64,000 nucleotides of DNA from Okapia johnstoni (GCA_024291935.2 CM044310.1:118430213-118494212); one strand, 5' to 3'; shown: positions 51,200-63,718, numbered from the stretch's first letter. Program-made: numbers and translations. The notes: generated from the sequence alone by a model not told the origin.

Positions 51200-51555
51200 T
51201 TTCCTGTGCATTCCTTAAGGGATTATATAACAACAATGTCTTTTGCTTGAGGACTGTTTCTCCTTCTTGAAAACCTCCTGACTAATCCTGGTATCTTCAA
51301 ATGTATTTTATGGGAGTGGGTCTGGTAGGATCTTTCTATTGTTAAGTTCTAATCCTGTTATCCTAAATTTTAAATTGTGGGAGTGGGTCTGGTAAAATTT
51401 TCACAAACTTGAGACGTTCTTTGCTTTGTTATAATAACTAATTTTAAAAGTGTATAACTGCCTTGCTAACACTAGCGAGGGGGGCACTCTCTATCCCCCT
51501 TCTGATGTCTATGTCAGAGGCTTTCTCTGTCCCTTCCACACTTTAATAAAAATAA
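51200..51555 (+). mobile_element. LTR fragment, related to the LTR in gene B
   Basis: The right part (51470-51550) matches the R region of 36796-37710: 'ggcactctctatccccctt', 'ctgatgtctatgtcag' and 'cactttaataaa'. The left boundary is uncertain. Confidence 0.6.
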
Positions 51556-51604
51556 AGAATATAGTTCTCATTACAGGAAATTTTTTCTCTCTTCTTTAAT
51601 AATT

Positions 51605-52047
51605 TTTTAAACTTATTTTTGGCTGTGCTAGGTCTTCATTATTGTGCTGGCTTTTCTCTTTGCGGTGAGCAGGGGCTATGAATTCTGTACATAAAACACA
51701 TAAACCTGGCCGGGCCTTGCTTGGAGACAGGAGTCCTGATGCTCCTTGTCTTGGTCAGTGAACAGCACTCAATGTCTTTTCTGTTTCCAGCTGTGCTGAT
51801 TCGGTTTTGCTGCTCGTGGACTTTCTCTAGTTACAGCAGGAGCTACCCTCTAGTTGCTGTGTGCAGGCTTCTCACTGCTGTAGCTACTCTTGTTGCAGAG
51901 CACGAGCTTTAGAGCACAGGCTGAGTACTTGTGTTGCACAGGCTTGTTGCTCCTAGACACGTGGTATCCTCCCAGACCAGGGATCAAACCTGTGTCCAGT
52001 GCATTGGCAGGTGGATTCTTTACCACTGGACCACCAGGGAACTGCCA
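51605..52047 (-). mobile_element. CHR-type SINE, long form, with an internal insertion
   Basis: Reverse-oriented ('ttttggctgtgctaggtc' near 51615; 'ggaccaccagggaactgcc' at the end). About 51680-51785 does not fit the SINE. The preceding 'cagttctcatta'-like stretch also occurs at about 20075 in the unit A tail. Confidence 0.65.
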
Positions 52048-52814
52048 CTAAGTGTCTTTCAACTGAGGAAATCCCACTATCTTTCAACCAGGATCTGCGT
52101 GTATCTTTTAACTGGAGGGCTATGTATGTTAATACATTGCCATATAAAATTTGGTGTCCTCAACCAATAACTGGGTGATCTGAAACCAGGAGAGAATCCC
52201 CCAAACTTATCTGGACCTGCTGAGGAGGAGGATGGGCCCAAGCGGCCCTTCCTGAAATACCAAGGCCAGAATGTCCAAAGCACAGAACGGTGCCTGCTTT
52301 TCTCCGTCCTGCATTCCCCTCAGGGTGCACTGTCGCTGGGCCACTGCAGTGACTACTAAACTGGATCCTTGAATAAGTGGTATGTCATGACATTTTTCTC
52401 CCTAAAAGTATTAGTATGAAGTAGCCCATTCTAAGAGTTGTGTGCTTTATATTCTAGCTTGTCATTCACACAAATCCAGTTCTTCTTTACTTAAACTGCT
52501 TAAATTAATTCAAATCGCAGGAATATTCCTGGGTCCAGCCACCATCCCACATCAACCCCCACCCCACCCCCACGACCGTCTCACATCAACCCTCACCCAC
52601 CCGCAGCCCTGCGGCCACACCGGGCTTCAGTTCCCTGACCTCTGAATCGCTTCAGCCTCATCCGCAGGAATCCTATTGTTAAGAGGCAACCTTCATCGTT
52701 TCAAACGTAATTATCCCACAGAATTTTACGCTTTTACTTTAAAACTGTTACAGTTATTTAAACTAATGAAGAATCTATGCTGCAACCCAACACGTGTAAA
52801 ACCCTCTGTGGGCG
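52048..52814. other. Intergenic, nothing recognised
   Basis: Only a short C/A-rich patch (52545-52600) stands out. Confidence 0.45.
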
Positions 52815-53027
52815 TGTGTGAGTGCTTAGTCGCTCAGTCGTGCCCGACTCCTTGGGACCCTATGGACTCTAGCCCGCCATGCTCCTGTTTATCGGGATGC
52901 TCCAGGCAAGAACAGAAGTGGATGACCATGCCCTCCTTCAGGGGATCTTCCCAACCGGGCGATAGTACCCAGGGCTCCCGCATTGCAGCCGGATTCTTTT
53001 CCGGTCTGAGCCTCCAGGAAGCCCTCA
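52815..53027 (-). mobile_element. Bov-tA SINE
   Basis: Reverse-oriented ('gcttagtcgctcagtcgtg' to 'gcctccaggaagccc'). Confidence 0.85.
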
Positions 53028-53084
53028 AGTACTTCTCAACACTGACAAGATAACTCGGGAACCAAACGTAGCAGCTTGCGGGTG

Positions 53085-53375
53085 TCCTCTTGGCCGCGCT
53101 CAGTCCGGATGGTCCCTGCTCGGTCCGTTTCGGCCCCGTTCGGCCCCGCTCGGCTCCGCCCCTCGCCGCCCCAGACGCAGGCGTGTCCTACGCCCCGCCC
53201 CTCACACGCCCAGACGCAGGCGAGGGTCGTACGTTCTCTCCCTCCCTGTGGCTTTCGCCTCCTACCTCGGGCGGAGGAGCCTATCGCCTCTACACGACGC
53301 AGGCGAGTTTACAGCAAATTCCGAAGCCGACTCTCGGTAGGTGCGGTCGCCCTGGGAATCGTGAGGTAGTTTTAT
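53085..53375 (+). promoter_or_regulatory. CpG island, probable orphan KZNF promoter
   Basis: Dense CpG and GC boxes with three copies of GACGCAGGCG (53174, 53213, 53296) and a donor-like GTAGGT at 53337. Downstream, 53470-53545 aligns with intron 1 next to the B promoter (25225-25300). No KZNF exons follow before the unit C promoter. It may drive a noncoding transcript, serve as an alternative start for unit C, or be a relic. Confidence 0.6.
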
Positions 53376-53857
53376 GTTTTATTTTTCTTCACCTGCTCCT
53401 GTGGTATCCCCCTCTCCTCTATATCCGTGGTCTTGCGTCACCTCGAACCTTCCTGTTCCCCAACCCGTTCCTCCACCCCAAGTCAATTCAGATGTGGCCG
53501 TGAGAGGCCCGGGGTAAGATTTCTTTTCGGTGTAAAATCCTGAGTTAACGCATATAGTGTACGAAATACCCAGTAATTTTTAGGGAAAAAGTCATTTTAT
53601 TTATGACATGGCACCTTATCATTTTGTAAATATCCGAAAACACGTGTTCAGGAACTAGTTTAGAATTTCAGCTTTGGGACTGCTGGTGGAGCTGGAGTTT
53701 TTTCTCAGTATTAGGGAGCCATATTACTGTCCTTTTCAGGTTTATATGACCAGGGTACTAAATTGACTGCAAAGACTGTTCATTTTAGGAAATTATTTTC
53801 AGTGCTGCTAGTTGCTGGTATGAGCACAGGACTCAAAGAGAAATATAAATATTCTCT
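53376..53857 (+). other. Sequence after the orphan CpG island
   Basis: 53470-53545 resembles the intron 1 start of unit B ('cctccacccc', 'ttcagatgt'/'ttcagacgt', 'gtgtaaaatcctgag'). The rest is unassigned. Confidence 0.5.
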
Positions 53858-54064
53858 GTGGTCAGTCTTGTCTGACTCTCTGCGACCCCAGGAAGTGTAG
53901 CCGGCCAGGCTCCTCAGTCCATGGGATTTCCCAGGCAAGCGTACTGGAGTGGGTTGCCATTTCCTAACCGTGGGGATGTTACGACTCAGGGAAGGATCTC
54001 CCTTTTCTTGCATCTCCTTCATTGGCAGGCGTATTTTTTATGACTTAGCCACCAGGGGAACCCC
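53858..54064 (-). mobile_element. Bov-tA SINE
   Basis: Reverse-oriented, diverged ('cttgtctgactctctgcgac' to 'gccaccaggggaacccc'). Confidence 0.75.
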
Positions 54065-55490
54065 TTTGGTCTGATACTAGTGTAGACAATTTTCTTTGAT
54101 TTAAAGAAGTGGGTTTTGGTTGCATGTTTTCCAGTGATATGAAGCCCAGTGGGGATTATGCTGATATTTGGATTGCTGACAATGCAATGGAAAGTGGTGT
54201 ATAATAGTAGGAAAATATCCTAAGAGACTGGAGAATTCGGAGACATTTGAGGGATAATTTTAGATTTTGTGCTTTAGATTGACTTCCAGTGCTAGACTCA
54301 AGCCTGATATGATTACCTCCTGGGGCGGCGGGGGAGGTGAGGAGCAGTTACCTTCAAGTAATGAGGCCCAGTTATTTGTGGGACTGCTGTTTCTGGAATA
54401 TAGTCAGAGATAAGAAATCCTTGAAAATACTTCCAGTAATAGAGCTTTGATGGAGTTGAGTAGGAGTGGGTTGTCTTCATTAATTAAAATTAATTGGAGA
54501 AGGGAGGTTGTTCTAGAATTGGGAAGATAACAGGAGTGCTGTACACAGCTGTGTGGGATGTAGAGACAGGGTTATTAATAGGCTCAGGTCTTGCTGTGCA
54601 GCATGTGGGCGGATTGAATAAAAGATCTGTAGAGGAGAAGCCTGTTGAGGAATGGTATTCCTGTTAATGGAAGACTTCATAGGAGGGCTGTTGCACGCAT
54701 TGCTTCCAGCAGTTTATCTGCTCAGAGCAGAGGATACTGATTTTACTGTGGTTAGAGTGGCCAGAAGCTTTGGAATCTAAGGGGGTATGAAGGAGGACCC
54801 CCCCCATCCTTAAAGAGCTGGGGTATCTTCCATTTAGCTCTGAGTGGGGACACTGGGCAGTGATATTGGGGCCTCTCTCTCTTTGTGACTTCTTCACTGA
54901 GCTCAATCCAACCAATTCTCAGGGGCCTAAACTTTGAGATGTCCCCAGTTGCTGGCAGGTTTTCCCAGGAGGATCAGCTTCTTGGTCTCCGTACTGAGTG
55001 CCCAGTGTCCTCGGAGTTGCAGCTTGTGAGTTTCTGTTGCAGTGCCCATTCCCAGTGGTCTCTGCCATGTAACCCTATTGCTCAGCTGCACATGAAAACT
55101 GGTGAAAAGTAGGAGAAAGTGGAGGGGAGCCTGTTGGGGTCTGCAGGAGAGTTGTGAGAAGGAGCAAGTGTGAGCCTCTGCTTGAGCCCCATGCGTGGCG
55201 TATGGGTGTGTTCCAAGTTTAGTGATGTGACCAAGTTCAAGCTCACTGTGTCCCCCATAAGACAGGCCAGTGCTTCAGAGTGACTGTCATGGTCCGTGCA
55301 CAGTTTGAAAAAGGATTTCCAGACATGAGGCCGAAAGGGAGGAGAATAAAGTTTATTAGACTGGATGACAGTGTTAGCACAGCGGGTCAGCTCAAGGGAG
55401 AGTGGAACGCTTTCCCAGGCTTGCAGCCAAGTTTTATAGCCCTAAGAGAAAATTCCTACTGGAATGGTAGCATTAGGTGATTGCTTATGA
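54065..55490. other. Unassigned; possible LTR remnant at the right end
   Basis: No coding signal. 55271-55490 contains 'gaataaagtttattagactg' and 'gccaagttttatagccc', textures seen in reverse LTRs, but no ends were found. Confidence 0.3.
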
Positions 55491-56145
55491 TGCTGTTGTT
55501 GTTCAGTTGCTCAGTTGTGGCCCACACTTTGCAACCCCATGGACAGCAACAAGCCAGGTTTCCCTTTCCTCCACCATCACCCAGAACTTGCTCAAACTCC
55601 TGTGCATTGAGTCAGTTTTGCCATCCAACCATCTCATGCTCTGTCGTCTCCTTCTCCTCCTGCCTTCAGTCTTTACCAGCATCATGGCCTTTTCTAATCA
55701 GCTCTTCGCATCAAGTGGCTAAAGTATTGGAGTTTCAGCTTCAACATCAGTACTTCCAATGAATATTCAGGACTGGTTTCCTTTAGGATGGACTGGTTGG
55801 ATCTTCTTGCAGTCCAAGGTACTCACAACAGTCTTGTCCAACACACAGTTCAAAAGCATCAATTCCTTGGTGCTCATCTTTCTGTATATTTCAACTCTCA
55901 CATCTGTTTATGAGTACTGGAAAAACTATATCTTTGACTATACTGACCTTTGTCGGCAGTATAATGCTTTTTAATATTCTGTCTAGGTTTGTTATAGCTT
56001 TTCTTCCAGTGAACAAGCGTCTTTGAATTTCATGGCTGTGGCCACCATCTACAGTGATTTTGGAGCCAAGAAAATAAAGTCTGTCACTCTTTCCATTGTT
56101 TCCCCTTTTATTTGCCATGAAGTCATGGGGCCTGATGCAGTCAAA
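55491..56145 (-). mobile_element. BovB LINE 3' half
   Basis: Reverse BovB from its 3' terminus (gttgttgttcagttgctcag) to the region encoding LYFLGSKITVDGG. Confidence 0.9.
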
Positions 56146-56279
56146 TCAAAAATTGTTTTTAAAAAAGAACTCAGAAATGTGCATTAGACGCTGAGTCTGT
56201 GGTTCTTCTGTTCTAACCAGTTTGTGGTTGAGCCTTTCTCTTGTGTGTCACTGGGGTCTGGGAGACTTCAGCTTTTCTA

Positions 56280-56600
56280 TCAACAAGAGACAGAAGAGAA
56301 AGACATATCATATGGTATCACTTATCTGTGGAATCTAAACAAAGGGTACAAATGAACTTCTCTACAAAACAGGAATAGAGGTGCTGACATACAAGACAAG
56401 GTATGGTTATCAGGGCATGAGAGGTGAAGGAATAAACTGGAAGATGTGGATTAACATACCTTTCACTTCATCTCACTACTGTGTATAAAGTCAGTAAGTA
56501 ATGAGGACCTACTATATAGCACAGGGAATTCAACTAAATACTCTATAATGAGCTATATGGGGGAAAAAACCTTAAAAAGAATGGCTATATGTATATGTAT
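56280..56600 (+). mobile_element. Old L1 3' UTR (L1M type)
   Basis: Forward; 'catatggtatcacttat', 'tactatatagcacagggaa' and 'atggctatatgtatatgtat' in L1 3' end order. Confidence 0.75.
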
Positions 56601-57165
56601 TCTGTTGTTCCCTCACTCAGTGGTGTCCAGAGTTTGCGACCCGATGGACAGTGGCATGCCAGACTTCCCTGTCTTTCGCTGTCTCCTGGAGTTTGCTCAA
56701 ATTCATGTCCATTGAGTCAGTGATGCTATCTAACCATCCTCTGTCATCCCCTTCTCCTCTTGCCCTCAATCTTTCCAGCATCATGGTCTTTTCCAATGAG
56801 TCCGATATTTGCATCAATTGGCCAAAGTATTGGAGCTTCAGCATCAGCATCAATCCTTCCAGTGAATATTCAGGGTTGATTTCCTTTAGGATTGACTGGT
56901 TGATCCACTTGTTGTCCAAGGGACTCTCAAGATTCTTCTCTATCACCACAATCCAAAAGCATTAATTACTTGGTCAACTTTGTTTATGGACCAGCTCTCA
57001 CATCCCTACCTGCTACTGGAAAAACAACAGCTTTGACATTAGGGACCTTCGTTGGCAAAGTGATGCCTTTGCTTTAAAATACACTGTCTACTTTTGTGAT
57101 ACCTTTCCTCTCAAGGAGCAGGCCGTCCTTTCATTTCCTGACTGCAGCCACCTTCAGCAGTGAGG
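56601..57165 (-). mobile_element. BovB LINE 3' half, next to promoter C
   Basis: Reverse BovB ending where the unit C CpG island begins. Same orientation and place as 23722-24545 in unit B. Confidence 0.85.
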
Positions 57166-57279
57166 CCCTGGCCGCCTCACCTTCCCACTGTGCCCACGAG
57201 GCCTGACTTCTCTCCAGCCCGCGCCCCTGACCGCTGGGCTCCGCTCGGGCCCCGCCTCCAAGCCGCGCCGCCTTTTCAC

Positions 57280-57291
57280 TGCGCGTGCGCG
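57280..57291 (+). promoter_or_regulatory. NRF1-type site, promoter C
   Basis: TGCGCGTGCGCG at the position matching 25053-25064. Confidence 0.6.
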
Positions 57292-57343
57292 CAGCGTCAC
57301 ACACCCGGAAGCGGCGAGCGACGAGCCGAGGTCTCAGCGCAAA
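57292..57343 (+). other. Exon 1 (5' UTR) of gene C, start approximate
   Basis: Aligned to exon 1 of B; ends in GCGCAAA before GTGAGT at 57344. Only the donor side is supported. Confidence 0.55.
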
Positions 57344-58194
57344 GTGAGTTTCTCGTTTTCTAGTCGAGTCTTCCTCTCGCAGTTGTCTTTCTTCTGTACT
57401 ATGGGTTGAGGGTCGCTACTGAATCTAAATCTCCGCGCCCGTTCCACCATCCCCAGCAAATTCAGACGTCCCTGTGTGGCGAAGAGGCGCCTCCATTTTG
57501 CTTTAAAGTCGCTCTGAAGCGGATGCCTGCGTTTGGTCCCTGAGACGCTTCGTTTCGCATCTCTTTCCTGCTTAAAACCAATTTCTGAGCGCAGTGACCC
57601 CTCTGCCCTTCCTGCACCACGTGAAATTCTCTTGGGCGATGTGGGTTGATTCGCTCCGCGGTCCCCAGGCTCGCGCTCTCGCTCGCAGGAGGCCGCGCCG
57701 GCCCCCGCTCCCGGAGAGGCCGGGTTCTCTCCCCGCTCCTAGGGTTCTGGAGAGCCCGCCCCGCTCCTGAGACCCCCAGCCGCCCAGTCGTCGCGTCTCA
57801 TCAGGCCGGTAGTTCTGCCCCTCAGGAATTCCTTTCTTAGAGCGTTACTCCGACTCCGTGTGGGGGGAGGTGGCCTGGGCCAGCCACGTGACACCCATGG
57901 TCCTGCGTCCCAAATACCAGCCGCTGGAATGTGTCTCTTGCGGGTGGGGGCTGCTTCTTCATTCGCCATCCCTGCACATAGGAGGCCAGGAGGGTCAGGA
58001 GAAGCAGAGACAGCGACAACGAGAGAATTAGAAATTGAAGAAAGCCTGATGGAGAAACGATGGCAACGAAGAGGATTGGCGAGGAACTTGCGGAGAGATA
58101 GCAACGTGAAAGAGCCTTGAAGGTAATGGTGGGTAAAGGAGAGAAGTTTAGAGAAAAGCAGGATCCCCTTAAAGGTGAACAACATATGGAGGTG
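57344..58194 (+). other. Intron 1 of gene C, GC-rich part
   Basis: Colinear with 25117-25977. Long minus-strand frames (148 and 167 codons) have no domain and follow from base composition. Confidence 0.55.
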
Positions 58195-58320
58195 GTGTTG
58201 TTAAGTCTGAGTCTTTGCGACCCCTGTATCTCCCAGAGTCTGCTCAAATTCATGTCCAGGGATGCTATGTAACCATCTGATCCTCTGCCGGCCCCTTCTG
58301 CAGCCTTCAAGGGAGATGGG
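58195..58320 (-). mobile_element. BovB fragment
   Basis: Counterpart of 25978-26120. Confidence 0.65.
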
Positions 58321-58463
58321 CTGTGAATCACGGCTCCCAAAGAGGGTGACAGGGGAGAGGCAGTTCACACGGAGAGCCGGCAAAGGGGATGCAAGAGTTG
58401 AAACCTTGACCTACAGACAATATCCTGCTGGCAGAGAAAGGGGAGTACTAGTGAACAGAAACA

Positions 58464-59028
58464 GTGACAGACTTTATTTTCCTGGGCTCCAAAATCACTG
58501 CAGATGGTGACTGCAACTATGAAATTAAAAGATGCTTGCTCCTTGATAGAAAAACTATGACCAATCTAGACAGCGTATTAAAAAGCAGAGACATTACTTT
58601 GCCAACAAATGTCTATAGTCAAAGCTATGGTTTTTCCAGTACTTACATGTGCATGTGAGAGTTGGACCATAAAGAAAGCTGAGCACCAAAGGGTTGATGG
58701 TTTTGAACTGTGGTGTTGGAGAAGACTCTCGAGTGTCCCTTAGACTGCAAGGAGACCAAACGGCTTAATCCTAATGGAAATCTGTCTGGAAGGGCTGATG
58801 CTCAAGCTGAAGGTTCAATACTTTGGCCCCCTGATGAGAAGAACTGAGTCATTGGAAAAGACTGATGCTGGATAAGATTGAAGGTGGGAAGAGAAGGGGC
58901 CGGCATCACAGACTGGATGGACATGAGTTTGAGCAGACTCTGGGAGTTGGTGATGGACAGGGAAGCCTGGCATGGTGCAATCCATGGAATCCCAAAGAGT
59001 CCGACTAGACTGAGCAACTGAACTGAAC
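58464..59028 (+). mobile_element. BovB LINE 3' half, forward
   Basis: Encodes [15 protein letters not shown] and further C-terminal BovB pieces with frame damage; ends 'gagcaactgaactgaac'. Unit B (near 26250) lacks it, giving an empty site. Confidence 0.9.
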
Positions 59029-59029
59029 A

Positions 59030-61079
59030 GAGTAATTGGAGCAGCTGAGAAAGAAAGTGAGCTGAAAGGAGGAAGCATTGCACTTGGAGGTGCCAGAGAG
59101 TTGGGAGGAAGGGAGGGCAGAGATTCAGGAAGAAAGGCAGAAATACAGGAGATTTTGGATTATTAGGGAGGTTGGAGAGAAAGCATCTTTATGGGGAACA
59201 GACGGCAGAGAGAGGCTGGATGGGAGTCAGGGAAGAAGCAGATAGGAGGACAGGCGCACAGGAGAGCCGAGGGGGAGAGGAAGGAAGACGGAGAAAGAAG
59301 TAGGGAAACAGATAAACCAGATGAAGTGGAAACAAGTAGTGTGAAGGTGGTGGTGGGGACTAGATCCAGAAGAGGGCTGAATTGATTGGATAAAGAATTA
59401 AGTCATGACATTGATTTTTAGCTTTACAATCTAATAAATTTAAATCTTGCTCCTTTAAATTATACAGAGAAGGATGAGAATTGCAGTACTTCTGTCTGTA
59501 AGGCTTGTGGTTGTTGTAATTATTTGTATTGAAAGATAGCATCCATGTGCAGAGTCTGTTGAATTGGTGGGTAAGGCAGTGACTTGACTGTCAGAGGTGG
59601 GTCACCCGCTTCCCTTTTCCTGGTGTGGAGTAGAGGTTGTGGGAGAGAAAGTGGTTAAAGAATTGACAGACTGTTACTACATGGTACCTTTTCAAGGAAC
59701 TTTAAACATGTTTTTAGTGATGGTTTTCCTTTTTCCTTTCTCCTTTGTTTACATTTAATTCTTTTTTTAGCTTGGGATAAAGATTAGTTCATTTCAGTAT
59801 CTACTTTCTTGTAAACAACTATTGACATCTGAAAAGATTTGGTGGTCTCTTGAAATTAGTTCATGTTATTCTTTTGTAAATATGCTATATTATCAATTGG
59901 TTTTTATCTTTTTCCACTTTGCACCAGAGTTTTTCAATGAAAAAATTTTTAATAAGCTGATTAACTTAGGTTTGTTTCACATTTATTTGAAGCCCATTTC
60001 CTGTCTTCTCTTTATGTTATATCTTGGAAACATTTTTTGGTAACTAGTAGATAGTTATAAACTATTTTGATGAGTACTTAGTAAGGATGTCAGTGATCTT
60101 TTTTATTGAATCAAGACCTAATTTAAGTAGTTAGTATGATGGTCCATTTTCCTCTCTTTTATGTGATCTAGTAACTAGTGAGCTATGAGTTGATCTGATG
60201 CTTCCTCAGGTCCAGAAGCTGAGCAAAAGTGACCCCTGAAATGATTGGCCAAATTGGGTGTGTGACTGTGTGTGGCAGTTTTTCTTGGAGGGAGTTCCCA
60301 CTTGTTGTTAGAATTTGAAATGAATCCCAGTTTTCCACAATGCGAAGGACAACTGTAGGATGGAGGTGGGAACATAGGCTCAGAGTCAGAGACAATCATG
60401 AGCCGTCTTCTGTGAATAAATCTCCCACCTCCGCTGGCTTCCTCTTGGTATCAGGGCAGCATCCTGACTCCTCAGGTGGCTCCACAGCCCTTTGTCATCC
60501 TCAGGTTGCTGCCGATGTCTCCAGCCTCATCCTGGGAGCTGACCGCCTTCTCATGGTCAGTCTGTCCTGGTCACATTCACTTAGTCCTTGTTCATAAACA
60601 CCAAAACCTTCTGTCTTTGATCACTGGTTTTTCTCCTACCTTTGGTCATTAAATCGTGACCGTGGCTCTCGCTCTTTCTGTTCCTTCAGCTCTAGGCTAG
60701 CGAGGTCTCCGCATCTTCTTCTGATATTCACTGTCAAGTTAGCCACATTTACTGCCTCTGTATCACCCTCATCAGAGATGCCCTTCTCCTTTAATTATTT
60801 GGAGTGATTCCTGTTTTCCCTTCATGGAGGGGGCACCGTGTTCCTGTTCCTGCCAGGATGCTTTCAGCATCTCACTCTCGGGGTGAGGACTAGGACTATG
60901 GGATGGGCACTAGGACTGTGGGTTGGGCACACACTTCTTATATTAGCTCCACCTTACTGCAGCAGGAGTCAAAATAAAGCCTTCCCTGAATTTCTCCTTT
61001 GGTCTCTTAACTAATGCTGTTGATTAAAGAGCCCAGGTTCCAGGTCAGTAACATACACACAAGTGAACACACACATATA
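59030..61079 (+). other. Intron 1 of gene C, no gene seen
   Basis: 59060-59330 is the purine-rich stretch shared with B. 59826-61079 is missing from B; from about 60970 it resembles the left edge of unit A. No coding domain. Confidence 0.5.
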
Positions 61080-61545
61080 TAATGACATATTGTGCACCCA
61101 AAAAATGGCGATTTTTGTCACTTGGGACAGTTGGATGAATGTAGAAAACATTGTGCTAAGTGAATTAAGACAGACAGGGAAAGACTGATACTATATGTGC
61201 TTCCATTATGTGGAATGTAAAAAAGTGAAAACCACTAGTACCAGACAGTGGGATGGTGGTTATCTGGGGCTGGGAGGTGGGGAAGATGGGGAGATGTTGG
61301 TCAAAAGGTACAGATTTGACTTGTAAAATGAGTACGTCCTGGTGCAGCATGCTGACCGTAGTTGATCCTGTGTTACTGGAAATTTGACAGGAGAATAAAT
61401 CATCAGTGTTGTCACCACATACAAACCATGGGAATTTGGAGGTGATGGATGTGCTGGTTAGTGGTTTGTGATAAATACTTCACAGTGTGTACATGTGTCA
61501 TATGGTCACAACGTACATGGAATGTATACACAACACCTTCTTGAT
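61080..61545 (+). mobile_element. Old L1 3' UTR (L1M type), unit C copy
   Basis: Paralogue of 697-1165 and 27010-27475. Confidence 0.75.
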
Positions 61546-62164
61546 AGGCGGTTCTATGTCAGTAAAGCTGGAAAACAGGAAAGCAGGCTGGACCTGACTC
61601 CTTGAGTGGTGTTCAACCCAGGCTTCAAATGAGATCATGAGGCATTTTGCCCAGGCATGTTTTGTACCCCTCCCCCAACAGACACGCTCCTCAGGTTCTC
61701 GTGTGGGGCCTCGCCCCAGGAATGTGCACAGGCTGCAGATGATTCTGATCTACATTGAGCACCAGGGCTCTTAGCCTCCACTTCTGAGACTGAGATCGGG
61801 CCCTGGGGGAGGGGAGGGCACTCTGCTCTGAGTGGGGCTGGACCAGGGCCTGCTCTGTGACCTGAAGGGGATCATGGGGTGAGCGCAGGTGCCCCCTGCT
61901 GCTGTGTGCAAGAGGCCTCACCAGGAGGGGAGTGAGATCCGAGGGGAAGTGTGGGAAAGTCCCGTGTTGGACTCTGTGCGGGAGTTGACCGTCCTGAGTC
62001 TCTCGTGAGACAGTGGGCACAGAGGACTGTCTGCTCCTCATGGTGAGGGCTTCGCTGTGTGTGGGGGGCGGGGCTCAGGAAGGGGGTGTGTTGACCCTAA
62101 GCATTAAACACCATGTTTTCCACCTTTTTTATATGCCTTGAAGACTCGTGTTACCCATCTGAAG

Positions 62165-62237
62165 ACTCTTGTTGCCTGAGGAAGCCCAGAAGAGGAGGAA
62201 GATGAAAGAAAACAAGTCAGGCATGGCTCTTTCTCAG
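62165..62237 (+). CDS. KRAB zinc-finger gene C, exon 2 (start-codon exon), partial gene
   Basis: Coding part 62223-62237 (MALSQ), donor GTAAGG at 62238, phase 0, as in A and B. A short tandem duplication just upstream (GAAGACTC at 62140-62147 and again at 62161-62168) gives two possible acceptors; the nearer one is used here. The rest of gene C is outside the window, so its integrity is unknown. Confidence 0.78.
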
Positions 62238-62794
62238 GTAAGGTTATGTTCTCAGTTGATTCTCAGTCTGTCCTTCTTGAAATACCTGTCGTTGGACTCG
62301 CTAATCGTGTCTGACTCTGGAGTATGCCGTCTGACTCCTGTACACGCACACTCACCCTGGGCCTTCCCTCGGGGCCTGTCGTCTCCACTTAGATCCCATC
62401 TCCCCATGACCCGGTGACCTGGCCCTTGTGAGGAGGCCCCCCTAGGCACCGCCCTGGGCAGGGCTTCTCCCCCATGGGTTGGAGATGGGGTCTCAGTGCT
62501 GTTGGGCAGCAGGGACTGCTGACAGCCCATCTGGGTGCCCTGTCTGCCCTCTGTCAACCAGGGTAAGGAAGCTGCACGTAGATGTGAGGTATTAACATGC
62601 ACAGTAGATGCTGAAATCTGGAAAAGAGGCCAATGAGGGGGAATCAGTCCTGACTTTTTATAGTAAATATAAAACTAAATGAGGACCTCCTTGAAAATTT
62701 TAAGTGTTTGGGAGTGAAATGGAAAGTTCAGAAACAGACCTCAGGACTAGAGAGTGTTTTAAAGTATGAAATATAGTTTGCTGATTATTTATTC

Positions 62795-62898
62795 TTCCTT
62801 TTTGGCCGCATGATGCAGCTTTCAGAGTCTTACGTTGAACCTGAAACCCTGTGGTGGAAATGCAAGGTCTTAAACCCTGGACCAACAGGGAATTCCCC
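62795..62898 (-). mobile_element. CHR-type SINE, short form
   Basis: Paralogue of 2288-2403. 62238-62794 is intron without other features. Confidence 0.65.
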
Positions 62899-62999
62899 CA
62901 ACTTTCCTAATCTTGAGGGCAATATTTGCTCATGGAATAAAAAGATAACCTTTGGATTTTGTTAATAACTACATATGTATCATTAACAATAATATCATA

Positions 63000-63322
63000 T
63001 TATTATATTTGAATATACTTTTCTGCTGTACTGGCTCTTCATTGCTTCAGTGGCTTTTATCTCATTCTGGCGAATGGGGGCCACTCTCTAGTTGCAGTGT
63101 ACGGGCTTCTCATTGCCGTGGCTTCTCTCATCTTGCAGCCCAGGCTCTAGAGTGCTCTGACTTCAGTAGTTTCACCTCCTGGGCTCTAGAGCTCTGGCTC
63201 AGAAATTGAGGCTGACGGGCTTAGTTACCCCTTGGCATGTGGAATCTTACTGGTCCAGATATCAACCTGGGTCTCTCGCACTGGCCAGTGGATTCTTTAC
63301 CACTGAGCCACCATGGAAGCCC
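63000..63322 (-). mobile_element. CHR-type SINE, long form
   Basis: Paralogue of 2512-2826. Confidence 0.8.
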
Positions 63323-63426
63323 TCATATTATTTGTAAATACAGGTGTTTTTATACTGATTAGAATAAATCTTCTGTATATATTTTCTGCTTGTTTTTCAT
63401 TTTTTTGAACTAGTATAAGATAATCT

Positions 63427-63718
63427 TGAGGACTTGCCTGGTAATACAGGGGATAAGAATGTGCCTGCCAATGTACGGTGCACGGGTCCCATCCCAGGTC
63501 CAGGAAGATGCCTCAGAGTAACTAAGCCCATGCGCCACAACTACTGAGCGTGAGCTCTGGAGCCCGGGAGACATAACTACTGAAACCCACACGCTCTAGA
63601 CCCTGTGCTCTGAAACAAGAGAAGCCACTGCAATGAGAAGCCTGTCGCTGTAGCTGGAAATACAGAAAGCCTGCTCACAGCAACAAAGGCCCAGCAAAAC
63701 TAAAATAAATAACTTTAA
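63427..63718 (+). mobile_element. CHR-type SINE, long form
   Basis: Paralogue of 2938-3256 and closer to the unit B copy (29190-29490). Confidence 0.8.

Larger units (their letters stand above)
57166..57420 (+). promoter_or_regulatory. CpG-island promoter of gene C
   Basis: GC-rich, TATA-less, with an NRF1-like site and an ETS-type CCGGAAG (57305-57311). It aligns with promoter B from 'ggcct' before the island through the GTGAGT donor, but lacks the GC minisatellite. Confidence 0.75.

Noticed and set aside
57739..58340. 148- and 167-codon minus-strand frames downstream of promoter C
   Set aside because: Overlapping frames in GC-rich intron and BovB sequence; not conserved in the unit B counterpart.
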